A DNA stretch of 64,000 nt, taken from positions 124,001 through 188,000 of the forward strand of contig NZ_JAMQAW010000001.1 of assembly GCF_023701525.1 (NCBI RefSeq). The letters run 5' to 3'. Source of the stretch: Streptomyces albipurpureus (GTDB lineage Bacteria; Actinomycetota; Actinomycetes; Streptomycetales; Streptomycetaceae). Position numbers and translations under genes: made by a program. The notes beneath the pieces are model-generated. The model was given only the letters and a program-made list of their open reading frames with translations, did no database searches and was not told where the DNA came from. How positions within the stretch are numbered: the stretch's first letter is position 1; each line of letters opens with the position of its first letter. Shown here in pieces: positions 61,579 through 64,000 of this stretch.

Positions 61579-62892
61579 GTGCATCACACCACCACACTTC
61601 TGATCGAACTGGGTGCGATCATTCTTGGGCTGGGGCTGATAGGCCGCTTCGCGGGACGCGTCGGCCTCTCCCCCATTCCGCTCTATCTGCTGGTGGGACT
61701 GGCCTTTGGGACGGGCGGGCTGCTGCCGCTCAGCGCGAGTGAGGACTTCGTCGCCGTCGGCGCGGAGATCGGCGTCATTCTGCTGCTCCTGCTGCTCGGC
61801 TTGGAGTACAGCGCCTCCGAACTGGTCGGCAGCCTGAAGACGCAGTACCCATCGGGTGCCGTCGACTTCGTGCTCAACGCACTGCCAGGAGCGGCCGCCG
61901 CGCTGCTCCTTGGCTGGGGACCGGTGGCCGCGGTCGCCCTCGCCGGTGTCACCTGGATCTCTTCCTCGGGTGTGATCGCCAAGGTGCTCACCGATCTGGG
62001 CCGCCTCGGAAACCGGGAGACTCCGGTGGTCCTCGGCATCCTGGTGATGGAAGACCTGGCGATGGCGGTCTATCTCCCGCTGCTGACCGCTCTGCTCGCC
62101 GGGGTCGGCCTGGCGGGTGGCAGCGTCACCTTGCTGATCGCGCTCGGCGCGGTCGGCATCGTGCTCTATCTGGCACTGCGGCACGGCAGGCTGATCAGCC
62201 GCGCGGTCTCATCGGACAACCCGGAGATGCTGCTGCTCGTGGTCCTGGGTCTGACCCTGCTGGTCGCGGGTATCGCCCAGGAACTGCAGGTCTCCGCCGC
62301 GGTGGGCGCCTTCCTGGTGGGCATCGCGCTGTCCGGTGAGGTCGCTGAGGGAGCGCGGAAGCTGCTCACTCCGCTACGTGATCTCTTCGCGGCGGTGTTC
62401 TTCGTCTTCTTCGGTCTCTCCACGGACCCCACCGCCATCCCACCGGTGATCCTTCCCGCGCTGCTGCTCGCGGTGGTCACCGCGGGCACCAAGATCCTCA
62501 CCGGCTGGTACGCGGCGGGCCGGGTCGGGATCGGGGCGCGTGGCCGGTTGCGAGCCGGGGGCGCGCTGGTGGCTCGTGGCGAGTTCTCGATCGTCATCGC
62601 GGGTCTGGCCGTCGGTACGGAACCGAAGATCGGCCCGATCGCTACGGCGTATGTGCTGATCCTGGTGGTGCTGGGGCCGCTGGCGGCACGCTGGACGGAA
62701 CCGCTGGGCGTCCGGTTGCGCGAGAGCCGCAAGCCCAAGGAGCCACTGCCCGAGTGTCATGACGGCACCCAGCAGACGGTCGCCGATCCCGCGCCAGAGG
62801 CTCCGGCGGTTGATGCCGCCACGGTTACGGAAGGCAACGGTCCGGTGCCGGGCCCGGAGAAGGACGGCATCGCCGTGAGCGACCCGCGCTAG
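61579..62892 (+). CDS. Cation:proton antiporter (KefB/KhtU type)
   Basis: A 437-residue membrane protein of the CPA2 family. About twelve helices are seen, starting TTLLIELGAIILGLGLIGRFAG. The unwound-helix motif region (AGVTWISSSGVIAKVLTDLG, VVLGILVMEDLAMAVYLPLL) holds the transport-site acidic residue in MEDLAM, and ELQVSAAVGAFLVGIALSG is conserved. A soluble Pro/Glu-rich tail of about 70 residues ends the chain without its own RCK domain; the partner protein supplies it. It exchanges potassium or another cation for protons, probably under cyclic di-AMP control. GTG 61579 has GGAGG 7 bases upstream. Confidence 0.92.
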   Translation: MHHTTTLLIELGAIILGLGLIGRFAGRVGLSPIPLYLLVGLAFGTGGLLPLSASEDFVAVGAEIGVILLLLLLGLEYSASELVGSLKTQYPSGAVDFVLNALPGAAAALLLGWGPVAAVALAGVTWISSSGVIAKVLTDLGRLGNRETPVVLGILVMEDLAMAVYLPLLTALLAGVGLAGGSVTLLIALGAVGIVLYLALRHGRLISRAVSSDNPEMLLLVVLGLTLLVAGIAQELQVSAAVGAFLVGIALSGEVAEGARKLLTPLRDLFAAVFFVFFGLSTDPTAIPPVILPALLLAVVTAGTKILTGWYAAGRVGIGARGRLRAGGALVARGEFSIVIAGLAVGTEPKIGPIATAYVLILVVLGPLAARWTEPLGVRLRESRKPKEPLPECHDGTQQTVADPAPEAPAVDAATVTEGNGPVPGPEKDGIAVSDPR

Positions 62893-63010
62893 CCATGCGC
62901 TGACACGAGAAGCCCCGCGGCCCACACGCTGGGCCGCCCTCGCACAGGGGTTGCCCGTTCTCTGTGGAGCACGATGGGACGGTGGACGATGCTCGACCAG
63001 GAGATACCGC

Positions 63011-63808
63011 ATGGACGATGAGCCGGCCCCTTCCTTTGAGCTGCTGCCCGGCGGGGACCGATCGCCGGTGATCCTTCATGTACCGCACTCCTCGCGGGCG
63101 ATCCCGGCCTCCGTTCGGGCGGGCATCGTGCTCAGTGACGTCGAGTTGGAGGACGAACTCGACCACATCACCGACTCCCACACGGCGGAACTGGCCGCTG
63201 AGGCAGCCGGGCGGGCCCGGAGCACCCCGTGGCAGTTCGTCAATGGACTGTCTCGGCTGGTCATCGACCCCGAGCGGTTCCCCGATGAGCGCGAGGAGAT
63301 GGTGGCGGTCGGCATGGGCGCGGTCTACACCCGCACCACCCGGGGTGAGACGCTGAGACCATCCGACGAAGACCCCGCTGCGCTGATCGCCCGGTACTTC
63401 CACCCCTACGCACGGGCCATGGCCGCGGCGGTGGCGGACCGACTGGCCGCTACCGGCCGGGCCGTGGTGATCGATGTGCACTCCTACCCGTCGCGGCGGC
63501 TGCCCTACGAACTCCATGGCGAGGGCGCGCGCCCACCGGTCTGTCTGGGCGCCGACGGTTTCCACACACCCGGCGAGCTGCTCGCCCAGGCCCGCGAGGC
63601 ATTCGCCCACTGCGGCGATACGGCGGTGAACACTCCCTTCGCGGGCACCTATGTGCCGCTGGAGTTCTACGGCAAGGACGCGAGGGTCAGCGCCTTGATG
63701 GTGGAGATCCGTCGGGACCTCTATCTGCGGGAGCCCGGCGGGCCCGCGGGTCCTGGCCTGGTGACGGTGGCAAAGGCGCTGACGGAGCTCGTCGACGCAC
63801 AGGGATAG
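63011..63808 (+). CDS. N-formylglutamate amidohydrolase family protein
   Basis: A 265-residue zinc hydrolase. Family motifs are VILHVPHSSRAIP near residue 22, DELDHITDSHTAELA, FVNGLSRLVIDPERF and VVIDVHSYPSRRLPYEL near residue 157; the His and Asp residues in these form the metal site. The reaction in histidine breakdown releases formate from N-formylglutamate. In Streptomyces such proteins often stand outside hut operons, as here, so the true acyl-glutamate substrate is open. AGGAG stands 8 bases before ATG 63011. No partner gene follows in the window. Confidence 0.88.
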   Translation: MDDEPAPSFELLPGGDRSPVILHVPHSSRAIPASVRAGIVLSDVELEDELDHITDSHTAELAAEAAGRARSTPWQFVNGLSRLVIDPERFPDEREEMVAVGMGAVYTRTTRGETLRPSDEDPAALIARYFHPYARAMAAAVADRLAATGRAVVIDVHSYPSRRLPYELHGEGARPPVCLGADGFHTPGELLAQAREAFAHCGDTAVNTPFAGTYVPLEFYGKDARVSALMVEIRRDLYLREPGGPAGPGLVTVAKALTELVDAQG

Positions 63809-63926
63809 CGACCGCCTCCGGTCGTACACCTCCGCCGGCTAAGCCCGCCCGTCAGCCGCGCGAGGTCCTTGCCGACGCCGTACGTCTGGCCCGTTCGGTC
63901 ACCCCCGCGCACAGTGCGCGGAGGGG

Positions 63927-63963
63927 AACGGTCAGGGCCCGGGGGTGGTGGGTCCTGACCGTT
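63927..63963. terminator. Hairpin at the right end of the window
   Basis: AACGGTCAGGGCCC (63927-63940) and GGGTCCTGACCGTT (63950-63963) pair with one G-T position around a 9-base loop. It could end the amidohydrolase transcript or a reverse gene beyond the window. The sequence from 63809 to 64000 holds no recognised gene. Confidence 0.6.
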
Positions 63964-64000
63964 GGCGCGGTGTCATCACCCCGTGGGGGCGGGCACTGGT

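Overview
The window is a high-GC chromosomal segment that most likely comes from Streptomyces or a close relative. Genes with that signature include an SsgA-like protein, a WhiB-type regulator, a helix-turn-helix/DUF397/HATPase cassette and several GntR, XRE and ROK regulators. There are many GTG and some TTG starts, third codon positions are nearly all G or C, and only five in-frame TTA codons were found. No rRNA, tRNA, CRISPR array, integrase, transposase or phage module was recognised.

Layout. (1) 2-13753 is one catabolic locus. It holds two amidohydrolases (the first cut by the window edge), a Dpp-type ABC importer with a fused permease-ATPase, an M24-fold enzyme lacking one metal ligand, alpha and beta E1 subunits of a thiamine-diphosphate dehydrogenase, a 3-hydroxyisobutyrate-dehydrogenase-like enzyme, a convergent succinate-semialdehyde-type dehydrogenase, and a divergent GntR regulator with TTGGCT sites. 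(2) 13804-15853 carries an orphan ATP-synthase-b-like protein and a secreted streptogrisin-type protease. (3) 16287-21196 is a beta-oxidation run of CoA-transferase, thiolase and FadB. (4) 22275-24749 holds a GNAT acetyltransferase and an XRE/TPR-type regulator with two small divergent proteins. (5) 25015-29909 holds housekeeping and accessory genes: a trans-acting enoyl-reductase-like protein, endonuclease V, a YciI protein, a secreted beta-propeller, an unusual CDGSH protein and an SsgA-like protein.

(6) 30011-34308 looks like antibiotic resistance: an ABC-F protein behind a 220-nt leader with a tiny upstream ORF, then a DrrC-like UvrA paralogue whose start is preceded by a 20-bp inverted repeat. 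(7) 34590-43825 holds dimethylargininase, an acyl-ACP desaturase with a repeated operator, a WhiB-type protein, a VOC protein, a divergent pair of LigD-type polymerase and DNA ligase, an MFS exporter with a C-terminal regulator-like domain, and a YchJ-like protein. (8) 44053-50832 holds a NACHT NTPase with two TTA codons, an isochorismatase-fold hydrolase, and a DUF397/XRE pair divergent from a HATPase gene around a near-perfect 25-bp palindrome. (9) 51194-55839 is a five-gene operon of ECF sigma factor, zinc-finger membrane anti-sigma-like protein, ABC ATPase and two membrane proteins. (10) 56837-60732 holds an MmyB-type XRE regulator, an HTH/ImmA-IrrE pair and a ROK regulator. (11) 61106-63808 holds a TrkA-C/antiporter pair and an N-formylglutamate amidohydrolase.

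The best candidates for undescribed biology are the ABC-F leader, the NACHT-isochorismatase locus beside the palindrome-controlled XRE/DUF397/HATPase cassette, the ECF-ABC operon, and the catabolic locus at the left end. All functions are inferred from motifs and neighbours; no database search was run.
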